Shown: in pieces, positions 40,801-49,937 of the stretch
Layout of the letters: each line of letters opens with the position of its first letter
Numbering within the stretch: the stretch's first letter is position 1
Assembly: GCA_944322545.1 (NCBI GenBank)
Contig: CALUPF010000047.1
Coordinates: 28,578-92,577 of the forward strand
DNA length: 64,000 bases
Source of the DNA: Candidatus Gastranaerophilales bacterium
GTDB taxonomy: Bacteria > Cyanobacteriota > Vampirovibrionia > Gastranaerophilales > Gastranaerophilaceae
Direction of reading: 5' to 3'
Program-made: the position numbers and the translations under genes
Notes under the pieces: model-generated
What the model saw: the letters and a program-made list of their open reading frames with translations, nothing else
Told to the model about the DNA's origin: nothing
Database searches by the model: none

Positions 40801-43800
40801 AAAACGAGAACTTCAAGACGTATGTCCCAATCCATACTCATGATGAATCCTCGTTACTTTAGCTTGACGGATTAGCTTCATTTAAAGAATATATTAAGAA
40901 AGCTAAAGAATATGGAATGCCAGGTTTGTCAATGACTAATCATGGCAGAATTGCACTTGTAGATGATTTTTATCAAGCATGTAAAGGTGAAAATATCAAT
41001 CCTATAATAGGATGTGAATTTTATGTAGCTCACGGTAAATATGATGATAAAACTCCAGAAAATAAAGATAGATGGCATATTACTGTTCTTGCAAAAAATA
41101 ATCATGGTGTGAAAAATCTTTATCATCTTTCTTATTTAATGAATAAAAATGGTTTTTATTATAAACCTAGGATTGATGATGATTTGTTGTTCAAATATAA
41201 AGAAGGTCTTATAGTTTTAAGTGGATGTGCAGGTTCTGAAATTAATTCTCATCTTAGAAGAGATGAAGGATATGAATATGATTTTGATAAAGCTGTAGAA
41301 GTTGCTAAAAAATTCAAAGAACAATTTGGTGAAGATTATTATATAGAGCTTCAAGACCACCCAATGAGGTCAACTGGAAAACAATGGCCGATTCAAGATT
41401 CTTTAAATAAAGATTTAACTAAAATTGCTAAAATGTTGAATATTAAAAGAGTTTTGACAGCTGATTGTCATTATGCAAATTCAGATGACCATGAAGCACA
41501 TGAAGTCCTTCTTTGTATTGGAACTGGAAAATATTTATCTGATTCTGACAGAATGTCGTTAGATGAATTTGACTTGTCTCTTAAAAGTCCAGAAGTTCTT
41601 TATGAACGATGGAAAGATGACGTAGAAGTTCTAGAAAATACTCTAGAAATCAATAATAAAGTTCATATTGAATTTAATCTTGAAGAACAAGCAATGCCTG
41701 AATTCAATGTTCCAGACGGAATGAGCATGATTCAGTATTTGAAACTTCTTACTTATAGAGGAGCAGTTAAAAGATTCTTAAAAGAAGATAATGAATTTTC
41801 AATAAGTGAATGTTATGATAAGTTAATTCCATTAAATGAGAATTTTCATGGTCAGAATTTTACAGGAATTGATATTCTAGAACGAATCGAAATGGAATTG
41901 GGAGTTGTAAACAAAATTGGAGTTCCTGGATATTTTCTAATTGTTCAAGAATATATTAATTGGGCTAAAAACAATGGAATTAGAGTTGGATGCGGAAGAG
42001 GTTCTTCACTTGCAAGTTTAATGTGCTATTGTTTAAGAATTACAGAAGTAAATCCATTAGGAATATCAGGATTTATGTTTGAAAGATTCTTAAATCCAGA
42101 TAGAATTAGTCTTCCTGATGTAGATACTGATTTTGAAGCAAGATATAGAGATAAAGTCATTCAACACTTTAAAGATATTTATGGTGAAGACCATGTTGTA
42201 GGCATTGGAGTTCAATCAACAATGCGTTCTAAGAATGCAGTTAGAGATGTTGCAAGAGTTCTAGAATATCCTTTTGATAAATCACTAGAGTTAACTAAAC
42301 TTCTTCCAGATGCAGAACATACTGGAGCACCAAAACTTAAAGAATATATTGCATCTGATGAAGAATTGCAAAAGTTATATGGTAATCCAGAACAAAAATG
42401 CGAAACTCCTGAGTTTAGAGAAAGATATAATACAGAACCTGAAGTTAAAAGAATTGTAGATATTGCAATTAAACTAGAAGGGAAACAGAGAAATCATGGA
42501 ATTCATGCTTGTGGGACAGTAATTAGTCCAGAACCAATTTGGAATTATTTCCCTACAGAAATTTCTAATGATGTAATGGCGACAACAGTTCCAATGCATA
42601 GCGTTGAATTAGGTGGAGTAAATGAAAAAGGTGGTTTGCTAAAAATTGATGTTTTAGGACTTTCAACACTTGACTTGATTTCAGATACTTTATCTTTGAT
42701 TAAGAAGACTAAAGGAATTGATGTAGATATAGATAATGTCGATCTAGAAGATGAAGAAACATTAAGAGCATATCGTGAAGGAAGATGCAAAGATACTTTC
42801 ACTTTTAGTAGTCCAGGAATGCAAGAAACTCTTAAGGGACTAAAAGTTGATAAGTTTTCTGATTTAGTTCTTGTGAATGCAATGTATCGTCCAGGAGCAA
42901 TGGATTATATTAAAGATGCAATTGACGTAAAGAATGGAGTAAAAAAGCCATATTATTGGTTTAATAGAGAAAAACTTCTTGAAGAAACTTACGGAATTAT
43001 TGCTTATCAAGAGCAAGGAATGGAAATTGCTAAATTTATGGGATTCACAGGTGGTGAAACTGATAATATGAGAAAAGCTCTTGCAAAGAAAAATAAAGGA
43101 TTCTTGGATGCAATTTTCCCAACATTTAAAGAAAAAGCAATTAAAAAAGGATTTTCAGAACAGGAAGTAGATAAATATTGGGATTCGTTAATTGGATTTA
43201 GTAGATATTCATTTAATAAAGCTCATGCATATGCATATGCAGTCTTAGGATATCAAACTGGATATCTAAAAACACACTATCCTTCAGAATATTATGCTGC
43301 ATATTTTAATCATGTAGCAGGAGATAAAGAAAAATTAGGAAGAGCAATTAAAAATGCAAAAGAAATAGGAATTAATGTTCTTCCTCCAGATGCAGAAAAA
43401 TCTGATGTTAACTTTACAGTAGATGATAACGGAAATATTCTTTATGGATTTAGCGCAATTAAAGGTGTAGGTAAATCTTCTGAGATTATTCTTGAAAGAC
43501 GAAAAGAAAAAGAAATCAATTCAGTAAAAGATTTCTTTACAATGTTCGAGAATAATGAATTAAATGTTAGAAAAATGGAAATGTTAGCTAAAGCTGGTGT
43601 TTTAGATAATATTTGTAAGAAAGACCCACTAATAAAATCTAGGTCAAGACTTTTATTTAATTTTGAAGAAATCTATGAAAAGTATAAAACAAAGAAAAAT
43701 GTAAAAAGAAAACAACAAGCATTATTTGAAATAGAAAATGATGAACCAAGAATTTTAGAACCACTTCCGAAATATAAGATTCAAACACTTCAATATGAAA

Positions 43801-44177
43801 AAGAAGTATTAGGAACATATGTTTCAAAGCACCCACTTGATTATGCTTCAGAAATAGAAGATGAAAATTGGGAAGATGTTTGTAATTCTCAACAAGATTT
43901 AGAAAATAAAACAAAGAAAACAGTAAAATGTCTTGGAACAATTGAATCATGTAGAGTAATCACTACAAAGAAGGGACAAAAAATGTGTTTTATGACTTTG
44001 CTTGGAAAAAATATCTCTTTTGACGTTACAGTATTTCCTTCAACATTTGAAAAATACAAAGACATTCTAAAAATTGGAAATAGCTTATTTATGACAAATT
44101 ATGTAGATGATTACAATGAAAATGATAGAAGATACAAATACATAATGCATGAAGCAAAAAGAGTTCTTGAAATTTAA
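40797..44177 (+). CDS. dnaE: DNA polymerase III alpha subunit (DnaE type) with in-frame TAG at codon 22
   Basis: 1126 codons from ATG 40797 with GGAGGTAAG upstream; codon 22 (40860-40862) is TAG. The PHP domain spans the TAG: IHTHDESSLL before it and LDGLASFKEYIKKA after it, in one frame. Later motifs: RVGCGRGSSLASLM (~400), catalytic acidic cluster ISLPDVDTDFEARY (~440), 'NHGIHACGTVISPEP' (~560), 'AYQEQGMEIAKFMG' and an OB-fold end (~1010-1110). Replicative polymerase. Without readthrough, translation could restart at 40917 and the PHP metal site HTH would be lost. A TAG after CTT and before C is a leaky context. Confidence 0.9.
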
Positions 44178-44187
44178 TCAAAAAGTA

Positions 44188-44216
44188 TTTACTTTTTATC
44201 AAAAAATGTTTAAAAT
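44188..44216 (+). promoter_or_regulatory. Palindrome-type promoter (full), leaderless for Pnkp
   Basis: TTTACT - 17 - TAAAAT at 44211-44216 inside the full palindrome. The -10 ends six bases before ATG 44223, so the mRNA probably begins at the start codon. Confidence 0.7.
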
Positions 44217-44222
44217 AAAAAT

Positions 44223-45215
44223 ATGAAAAACATAATTATATTGAGAGGTATTTCAAACTCAGGAAAATCAACTTGGGCTGAAAAACAAAAAGATTATTTT
44301 GTTATTTCTAGAGATAAGATAAGAGAAGATATTCTTGGAAAAGAAAGACTTCAACAATATTTTAATTATGGACAAGACTTTCAGATAGAACAGTTAGTAA
44401 CTGAAATACAAGAAAAAGAAATTGCAAAACATTTGATAAAAAATCACAAAATTATTATAGATAATACTAACTTAAAAAATAAATACATTCAAGAATATAT
44501 TAATGTCATTCTAGATATAAAAGATAGCTTAGAAGATGTAGAAATAAAAACATTCTATATAGATATAGATGAAGCTCTAAAAAGAAATTCAGACAGAACA
44601 GGAAAAATTATTTCTGAAAAAGTTATTAGAAAACAATATGAGCAGTTTTTATCATGCAAAAATATCGATTTAGAATTTGAAAACAAACAAACAAGAAAAA
44701 AGAAAGAATGGAATTATGCTCCATTTGATATAGAAAAATATGTAGATAAGAAAGAAAATTCAAATCACTATATTATTTGTGACTTAGATGGAACATCAGC
44801 TCATAGAGATGTCTTAGAAAAAAGAGACGGTCACTTATTTATGAGAAGCTTCTATGGATATGATGAGTGTCAATTTGATAAACCAGACATTGTTGTTTCT
44901 GAAATTTTAAAATCAATGTATAATTCAGGATTCAAAATAATTTTTGTATCTGGAAGAAAAGAATCATCTAGAAAATTTACTGAATCTTTTATTAAAAATA
45001 AACTTTTGTTCTTTAAAGGTGAATATCAACTTTTCATGAGAAAAGATGGAGATAATCGTTCAGATGACATAGTAAAATATGAAATCTTTAATGAATATTT
45101 AAGAAATCTAAGTGGAATTTTCTGTGTATTTGATGATAGAAAACGAGTGATTGCAATGTGGGAAGAACTAGGAATAAAAGTTTTAAATTGTGGGAGCTTA
45201 AACGATGTCTTCTAA
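44223..45215 (+). CDS. Polynucleotide kinase/3'-phosphatase (T4 PseT-like)
   Basis: 330 residues. N-terminal P-loop kinase: ILRGISNSGKST at ~5-16, then FVISRDKIRED and IIIDNTNLKN. C-terminal HAD phosphatase: YIICDLDGTSAH at ~180 (DxDGT), IIFVSGRKESSRK at ~240, CVFDDRKRVIAMW near the end. Heals RNA ends after cleavage (5'-OH phosphorylation, 2',3'-cyclic phosphate removal) for the RNA ligase that follows with a 11-base overlap. Confidence 0.93.
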   Translation: MKNIIILRGISNSGKSTWAEKQKDYFVISRDKIREDILGKERLQQYFNYGQDFQIEQLVTEIQEKEIAKHLIKNHKIIIDNTNLKNKYIQEYINVILDIKDSLEDVEIKTFYIDIDEALKRNSDRTGKIISEKVIRKQYEQFLSCKNIDLEFENKQTRKKKEWNYAPFDIEKYVDKKENSNHYIICDLDGTSAHRDVLEKRDGHLFMRSFYGYDECQFDKPDIVVSEILKSMYNSGFKIIFVSGRKESSRKFTESFIKNKLLFFKGEYQLFMRKDGDNRSDDIVKYEIFNEYLRNLSGIFCVFDDRKRVIAMWEELGIKVLNCGSLNDVF

Positions 45216-46257
45216 CTATTTAAGTAACAAAATATATGAACAATTACAAGAAGAAGTTAAAAATGGATATGTAGTTGCACACAGACATAGTTCTCTTCCA
45301 ATTACAAATTACACATATTCTAGACTAACTGAACAAGAAAATCATTGGAATCACATCACAATGATGACTAGGGGTTTGATAGTTGACGACAATAAAAGAA
45401 TAATTTTTAATTGTTCAAAAAAATTCTTTAATTATAATCAAAACTTTATTGCTGATTCTGTTTACAATAACTTGAAAAATCATTATAAGATTTATGAAAA
45501 ACTAGATGGTTCAGCAATTTGGGTTGTAAACGATGAAGAATATGGATTAATAGTTTGTTCAAAATCATCTTTTGACAGTGAACATGTAAAATGGGCAACT
45601 GAAATAATTAAGAAAAAATATCTTCCAGCTTCTGAATATTTTTATCAGAACATATGTTATTCATTTGAATTAATTTGGCCAGAAAACAGAATAGTTGTTG
45701 ATTATGGAGATGAAAAATCTCTTAAACTTTGGGGAATAAAAACTCAAGATGGAAGAGTTATAGAATTAGAATCTAGTGAAATTGACACATCATGGTTTGA
45801 GAAACCTGTTTTTCTTGGAACACAAGATGATAAAGATGCTATTGATAATTATTTAACAAGAACAAATGTTGAAGGTGTTGTCTTAAAGGGAAAAAATGAT
45901 AGCAGAATTAAGATAAAATCTCAAACTTATTTAGAACTACACAGAATCAGAACTGACTGCACTCCTAAAAGAATTTTTGAAATTCTTGAATCTGGTAAAA
46001 GACTCTCTGATTATAACTTTCCAGATGAGTTTATTGATGACTTGAAAGAAATAGAAAATAAATATATAGATTTATTTTGTAATCTAAAATCTGATTCAAT
46101 TTTAGAAGCTAAAAAATATGAAACAAAGACAGATAAGTATATAGGATTAAGTAAAGATATAGACTCGTTCGTAAAGTCAATAATATTTAATCTTAGAAAA
46201 AATAGAGAAATTGATTCATTAATTTGGAAAAAATTAAAGTCAAGCATTGATTTCTAA
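45205..46257 (+). CDS. T4 Rnl1-type RNA ligase
   Basis: 350 residues. Nucleotidyltransferase motif I KLDGSAIWV at ~95 (Lys forms the adenylate), motif III-like FELIWPENRIV at ~150, motif IV EGVVLKG at ~225 and motif V RIKIKSQTYLELHR at ~235. Seals tRNA or other RNA breaks together with the upstream kinase/phosphatase, as T4 does against anticodon nucleases. Confidence 0.9.
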   Translation: MSSNYLSNKIYEQLQEEVKNGYVVAHRHSSLPITNYTYSRLTEQENHWNHITMMTRGLIVDDNKRIIFNCSKKFFNYNQNFIADSVYNNLKNHYKIYEKLDGSAIWVVNDEEYGLIVCSKSSFDSEHVKWATEIIKKKYLPASEYFYQNICYSFELIWPENRIVVDYGDEKSLKLWGIKTQDGRVIELESSEIDTSWFEKPVFLGTQDDKDAIDNYLTRTNVEGVVLKGKNDSRIKIKSQTYLELHRIRTDCTPKRIFEILESGKRLSDYNFPDEFIDDLKEIENKYIDLFCNLKSDSILEAKKYETKTDKYIGLSKDIDSFVKSIIFNLRKNREIDSLIWKKLKSSIDF

Positions 46258-46265
46258 AAAAAGTA

Positions 46266-46294
46266 TTTACTTTTTAGCATAAATGGTTTAAAAT
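46266..46294 (+). promoter_or_regulatory. Palindrome-type promoter (full palindrome)
   Basis: TTTACT - 17 - TAAAAT at 46289-46294, right after the RNA ligase stop. Confidence 0.72.
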
Positions 46295-46333
46295 AGAATT
46301 ATAAATCCATATAAATAACAAAGGAGGTAATAT

Positions 46334-46696
46334 ATGGCATTTGAGTTCTATAAAATAGAAAAACTTAATGGGAAATATGTTCTTAAAAAGAACTTAGAAC
46401 AATATCTAGAAGTAGATGCAATTAATAAATTTAATGAAATTTTTAATGCAGAACTAGAAAGAAAGTTGAAACTTAATAAAAATATTGAACAAGTTATTGA
46501 TTACATAATATGGAAGTTTTCAATAAAATCTGGAAAGTTTGAATATGATTTTGTTCCAGAATGGATTGAATTTATAATTACTGATTTGATAGATTTAGAA
46601 TCTAATGATGTAAAGAAATCAATCAAAAAAGCTATAAATAAGCATTACATCAAAGAAAAGAATCACTATTATAGAAAAAGTCAATATGCAAAATAA
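46334..46696 (+). CDS. Hypothetical protein
   Basis: 120 residues with AAAGGAGG upstream. Helical, charged and aromatic, ending in a basic region (KKAINKHYIKEKNHYYRKS). Located between RNA and DNA ligase genes. Function unknown. Confidence 0.6.
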   Translation: MAFEFYKIEKLNGKYVLKKNLEQYLEVDAINKFNEIFNAELERKLKLNKNIEQVIDYIIWKFSIKSGKFEYDFVPEWIEFIITDLIDLESNDVKKSIKKAINKHYIKEKNHYYRKSQYAK

Positions 46697-46699
46697 ATA

Positions 46700-46727
46700 T
46701 TTATTTTTAGATAAAATAGTATATAAT
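46700..46727 (+). promoter_or_regulatory. Promoter of a micro-gene
   Basis: TTTATT - 16 - TATAAT at 46722-46727, upstream of the 25-residue gene. Confidence 0.45.
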
Positions 46728-46745
46728 AATTAAAAAGGAATTAAT

Positions 46746-46823
46746 ATGAGTAAGAAAAAAGAAGAAAAACCAAAAAAGAATTTTGTAGATATTCGTTGGG
46801 GTGTCGTTAGAACAGATTTCTAA
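46746..46823 (+). CDS. Very small basic protein (25 aa)
   Basis: 25 residues after AAAAAGGAATTAAT. Lys-rich (SKKKEEKPKKNF) then DIRWGVVRTDF. Own promoter and ribosome-binding site support translation. Confidence 0.5.
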   Translation: MSKKKEEKPKKNFVDIRWGVVRTDF

Positions 46824-46847
46824 TTTTTAAATTGCAAATGAGCAAAA

Positions 46848-47069
46848 ATGAAAATCTATATAGTTCAATGTGATGATAAGGTGAGTTCTCTTTGATATTC
46901 TACAATTCAAGAAGCATTAGCTTTTGTTAATGAAAGAGTTATCAATGCTTTATCAAATGGATATGACATTGATGAGTATTCTTCTAATAAGTTGTATGCA
47001 AAGCTTTTTAGAAAATCAGATGACAGAAAGTTAGAATATAAAATTTTAGAGATTCAAGTAAATGATTAA
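46848..47069 (+). pseudogene. Small gene interrupted by an in-frame TGA
   Basis: Starting at ATG 46848 the frame runs 15 codons (ends KVSSL), meets TGA at 46893-46895, then stays open for 57 codons with protein-like sequence (YSTIQEALAFVNERV... YKILEIQVND) up to TAA overlapping the DNA ligase start. Either a decayed gene or a read-through/recoded one (TGG to TGA). No ATG lies soon after the TGA. Second interrupted frame near the amber-containing polymerase. Confidence 0.5.
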
Positions 47070-48315
47070 TGTAAAAGAAATATCTCTATTATTTGAGGGC
47101 ATTGAAAAAACTAGTGGAACTAATGCTAAAAAAGGATTGCTTAAACTTGGACTTAATTCTGAATATAAGGAAGATTTAGAAAAAGTTTTAAATCATTTGT
47201 TCAATCCAATGGTTTCAACTGGAATTTCAAAAACATCTTGGAATAAAGCTGAAATCGGACTAAATGTAAAATTTGAGTCTATCTCAGAACTTATAGAATA
47301 CATTCAAAGAAATAATACAGGAAAAAATATCGTTGTAAGTTCAATTAAGTCTTTCTCAAAAAGGTTTGAACCATTCGAACAGAAATTTTTCTATTATTTA
47401 GCAACTAAAGACATCAACATCGGAATTTCAACTACTACAGTTTCAAAATATATTCATATTCCAAAGTTTGAAATCATGCTTGGTGAAAGACTAAATGAAG
47501 ACGTAGATTTTGATAGGAATTATATTCTTACAAAAAAGTTAGACGGTGTTAATCTCACTTGCTTTAAAAGAGGAAAATCAATCACATTCTTTACTAGACA
47601 AGGAAAACAAGTTGATGGTTTAACAGATTTAACAGAACAATATAAAGAACTTCCAGATGGAGTATACTTTGGAGAAGCTCTATACTCAAATGAAGATGAA
47701 TCAAAAGATAGAAAAGAACTTTATCGTCTTTCAATAGGTGAACTGAACTCTAAAAGAGAAAATAAGAAAATTTCTCACTGGATTTTTGATTATCAAACTC
47801 TTGATGAATGGGATTCAGAAAATTTTATTACACCGTATTCAAACACAATTTGCACATTAGAAAATATCTTCTTAAACAGTAAATTAAAAAATATTAAAAT
47901 GGTTCCTTTTGTTTATCAAGGAACTGGAAAAGAAAAAGCTTTTGAATTACTAAAGAAAGCAAAAAAAGATGGATGGGAAGGATTAGTTTTAAGATATTCT
48001 TCATCAGTATATCAGAAAAAACGTTCATCTGATTTCGTCAAGTTAAAGCCGAAAAAAGAAGAAGATTTAAAAATAATTGGTTTTAATGAACACAAAAACA
48101 AGAATATGCTCGGTTCATTAATCGTAGAATATAAAAATAATTCAGTTAAAGTTGGAACAGGATTTTCAAAACAACAACGAGTTGAAATTTGGAATAATAG
48201 AGAGAAATATTTGAATAAAATTTGTGAAGTAGAATTTTTAGATGAATCTGAAAACAAAAATGGAGAAAAATCATTAAGACATCCTGTATTTGTCAGATTT
48301 AGGAGTGATAAATGA
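47062..48315 (+). CDS. ATP-dependent DNA ligase
   Basis: 417 residues. Motif I KKLDGVNLTCF at ~158 with the adenylated Lys, motif III-like YFGEALYSNE at ~205, motif IV EGLVLRYSS at ~305 and motif V FVKLKPKK at ~325, then an OB-fold end (SLIVEYKNNSVKVGTGFS). The N-terminal ~140 residues are an extra DNA-binding helical part. Seals nicks in replication. Confidence 0.9.
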   Translation: MINVKEISLLFEGIEKTSGTNAKKGLLKLGLNSEYKEDLEKVLNHLFNPMVSTGISKTSWNKAEIGLNVKFESISELIEYIQRNNTGKNIVVSSIKSFSKRFEPFEQKFFYYLATKDINIGISTTTVSKYIHIPKFEIMLGERLNEDVDFDRNYILTKKLDGVNLTCFKRGKSITFFTRQGKQVDGLTDLTEQYKELPDGVYFGEALYSNEDESKDRKELYRLSIGELNSKRENKKISHWIFDYQTLDEWDSENFITPYSNTICTLENIFLNSKLKNIKMVPFVYQGTGKEKAFELLKKAKKDGWEGLVLRYSSSVYQKKRSSDFVKLKPKKEEDLKIIGFNEHKNKNMLGSLIVEYKNNSVKVGTGFSKQQRVEIWNNREKYLNKICEVEFLDESENKNGEKSLRHPVFVRFRSDK

Positions 48316-49037
48316 TTTTATCTAAAAGCGGAACTTTCATACCAGAAGATTATCAAATCTTAGATGAAAATAAAGCAAGAAACGATAAAGCATATGGTTA
48401 TGTTTACGAAACTGTAAATTTGATAAACGGGAAAAGATACATAGGTCAACATTCAAAAAAATATTTTGATAAAAGATATTATGGTTCTGGAAAATATATT
48501 AAAGCTGCAATCGAAAAATATGGAAAAGAAAACTTTGATGTTATTATTTTAGGTTGGTGTTATTCAAAAGAAGACATTGATTTCGGAGAAAATTATTTTA
48601 TTGAATCTTGTGACACATTAGTTCCAAATGGATATAATCTTATGACTGGTCATTCACATGGGAAACACAATAAAGAAACAAAAGAAATATTATCAAATAT
48701 AACTAAAGAGAGACTTAAAGATAAAACGAAACACCCAAGATTTGGTTCTGTTTTGTCAGAAAGTCAAATAATAAAAATCAAAAATTCATTGAGTAAAACT
48801 TACGAAGATAGAGTTAGAAATTTGCCATTTAACGAAAAATTAAAACTTACAGAAAGAATGGCAAAATATTTGACTCAAGAAGAACAAGAAAAAATAAAAC
48901 AAATTAAGAAAAATGAATCTAAAAAGAAGATGTCAGAAAATTCAAAGAAAAGGAATCATATTTATTGGCATGAAAGAAGAAATATTATAAATAAAAATTG
49001 TAAGTATTGCATGAAGTCACCAGATGACACGAGATGA
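48312..49037 (+). CDS. GIY-YIG homing endonuclease
   Basis: 241 residues, start overlapping the ligase stop. GIY-YIG core GYVYETVNLINGKRYIGQH with YYGSGKYI, then a FGENYFIESCD helix and the 'GYNLMTGHSHGKHNKET' linker; Lys-rich C-terminal DNA-binding region ending in a Cys pair (CKYC). Free-standing selfish gene after the ligase. Confidence 0.85.
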   Translation: MILSKSGTFIPEDYQILDENKARNDKAYGYVYETVNLINGKRYIGQHSKKYFDKRYYGSGKYIKAAIEKYGKENFDVIILGWCYSKEDIDFGENYFIESCDTLVPNGYNLMTGHSHGKHNKETKEILSNITKERLKDKTKHPRFGSVLSESQIIKIKNSLSKTYEDRVRNLPFNEKLKLTERMAKYLTQEEQEKIKQIKKNESKKKMSENSKKRNHIYWHERRNIINKNCKYCMKSPDDTR

Positions 49038-49140
49038 ACTTTTACATTAAAGTTATATAAAATATTATCTAAAAGAAAAAATTCTCAGAATTCACTCTAG
49101 ATATCTTAAACGTAATTTTTGACGAAATTGCAAAAAAGTA

Positions 49141-49169
49141 TTTACTTTTTATCAAAAATGTATTATAAT
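49141..49169 (+). promoter_or_regulatory. Palindrome-type promoter (full palindrome)
   Basis: TTTACT - 17 - TATAAT at 49164-49169. Leads to the muralytic frameshift gene. Confidence 0.75.
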
Positions 49170-49225
49170 CTAACCATAACCAAATAAAAATTGGTTAAGC
49201 AAATTCTAAAAAGCAAAGGAGCAAA

Positions 49226-49495
49226 ATGAATAACAAACCAAAAACAAATTCGATTCAACATGAATCAAACGAACTTTTACAATATAAACTTGAATCTGCA
49301 AAGAAAGATAATCGTAAAAATATGATTATTGCAATTCTAGTTACAGCAATTATTACTTTTGCTAGTGGATATATTTTGAGTTACAACATGAATTGTTCTC
49401 AAATGAATCTAGTTCGTGAAAATGCAAGTCTTAAAGCTGAAAATCTAAAGCTTGAAGCATCAGCTTTAAAAGAACAACCTCAGAACAATCAATAG
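49226..49495 (+). CDS. Membrane-anchor part of a frameshifted muralytic protein (0 frame)
   Basis: 89 residues with AAAGGAG upstream if translation stops at TAG 49493. One transmembrane helix at ~33-52 (IIAILVTAIITFASGYIL) and a short coiled coil (LVRENASLKAENLKLEA). The codons GCT TTA AAA at 49463-49471 contain the slippery heptamer T-TTA-AAA; a -1 shift there joins this frame to the transglycosylase-like frame. The short product could compete with the fused one. Confidence 0.75.
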   Translation: MNNKPKTNSIQHESNELLQYKLESAKKDNRKNMIIAILVTAIITFASGYILSYNMNCSQMNLVRENASLKAENLKLEASALKEQPQNNQ

Positions 49496-49890
49496 AAAAT
49501 ATTTCTGAGAAATCTGAAGATAAAGTGGTGGAAGTAAAACTTGAAGAAAGTAGAGTTAATACTTCAAGGGGAGATGCAGTTTCCACCACTCTTTCAGATA
49601 AATGGATTAGTTCTGAGATAAAAAGACAATGGCTTTCTCAAACAAATATTTCTGAGACAGATTATAAATATGTTGATTATATAGTTGGAAGAGAGAGTTC
49701 TTGGAATCCAAATGCAATTAATAAAAGTTCTGGTGCATGCAGTCTAGCTCAAGCACTTCCTTGTAACAAAATAGGAAATAACTGGAATAATCCTGTAGTT
49801 GCACTAAATTGGATGGATTCGTATGTAAAATCTCGATATAAATCATGGGAATTAGCATATAATTTTTGGATATCTCATAATTGGTATTAA
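49456..49890 (+). CDS. Lytic transglycosylase/APF-like catalytic part (-1 frame)
   Basis: The -1 frame is open from 49456 to 49890. A GTG at 49525 has no ribosome-binding site, so translation by frameshift is preferred. Conserved block: VDYIVGRESSWNPNAINKSSGACSL and ALPCNKIG, then WMDSYVKSRY and a final WISHNWY. The Glu after R in 'GRESSW' is the expected catalytic acid of the lysozyme-like SLT/APF/Rpf fold. Degrades peptidoglycan, for lysis or entry. Confidence 0.75.
   Translation, partial: SISFKRTTSEQSIENISEKSEDKVVEVKLEESRVNTSRGDAVSTTLSDKWISSEIKRQWLSQTNISETDYKYVDYIVGRESSWNPNAINKSSGACSLAQALPCNKIGNNWNNPVVALNWMDSYVKSRYKSWELAYNFWISHNWY
49465..49509 (+). promoter_or_regulatory. Predicted -1 ribosomal frameshift site
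   Basis: Slippery heptamer TTTAAAA at 49465-49471 in the right phase (T TTA AAA), a 7-base spacer and a hairpin CTCAGAA (49479-49485) with TTCTGAG (49503-49509). This is the textbook order and spacing. Confidence 0.7.
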
Positions 49891-49922
49891 ATGATAGAGG
49901 AGTTAAATATTCCTCTATTTCT

Positions 49923-49931
49923 TGGTATAAT
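49923..49931 (+). promoter_or_regulatory. Extended -10 box next to a start codon (leaderless type)
   Basis: TGG-TATAAT ends six bases before ATG 49938, which lacks a Shine-Dalgarno. Confidence 0.55.
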
Positions 49932-49937
49932 TTATTT

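Noticed and set aside
40797..47069. Genome-wide reassignment of TAG or TGA
   Set aside because: TAG ends several well-formed genes (49495, 50522, 51752, 52762, 61911, 62802, 63902) and TGA ends others in ATGA overlaps (35726, 48315, 52282, 61147). Only two isolated interruptions exist.
49525..49890. Independent start of the lysozyme-like protein at GTG 49525
   Set aside because: No Shine-Dalgarno precedes it, the frame is open for 23 codons further upstream, and a properly phased slippery site with hairpin offers a better explanation.
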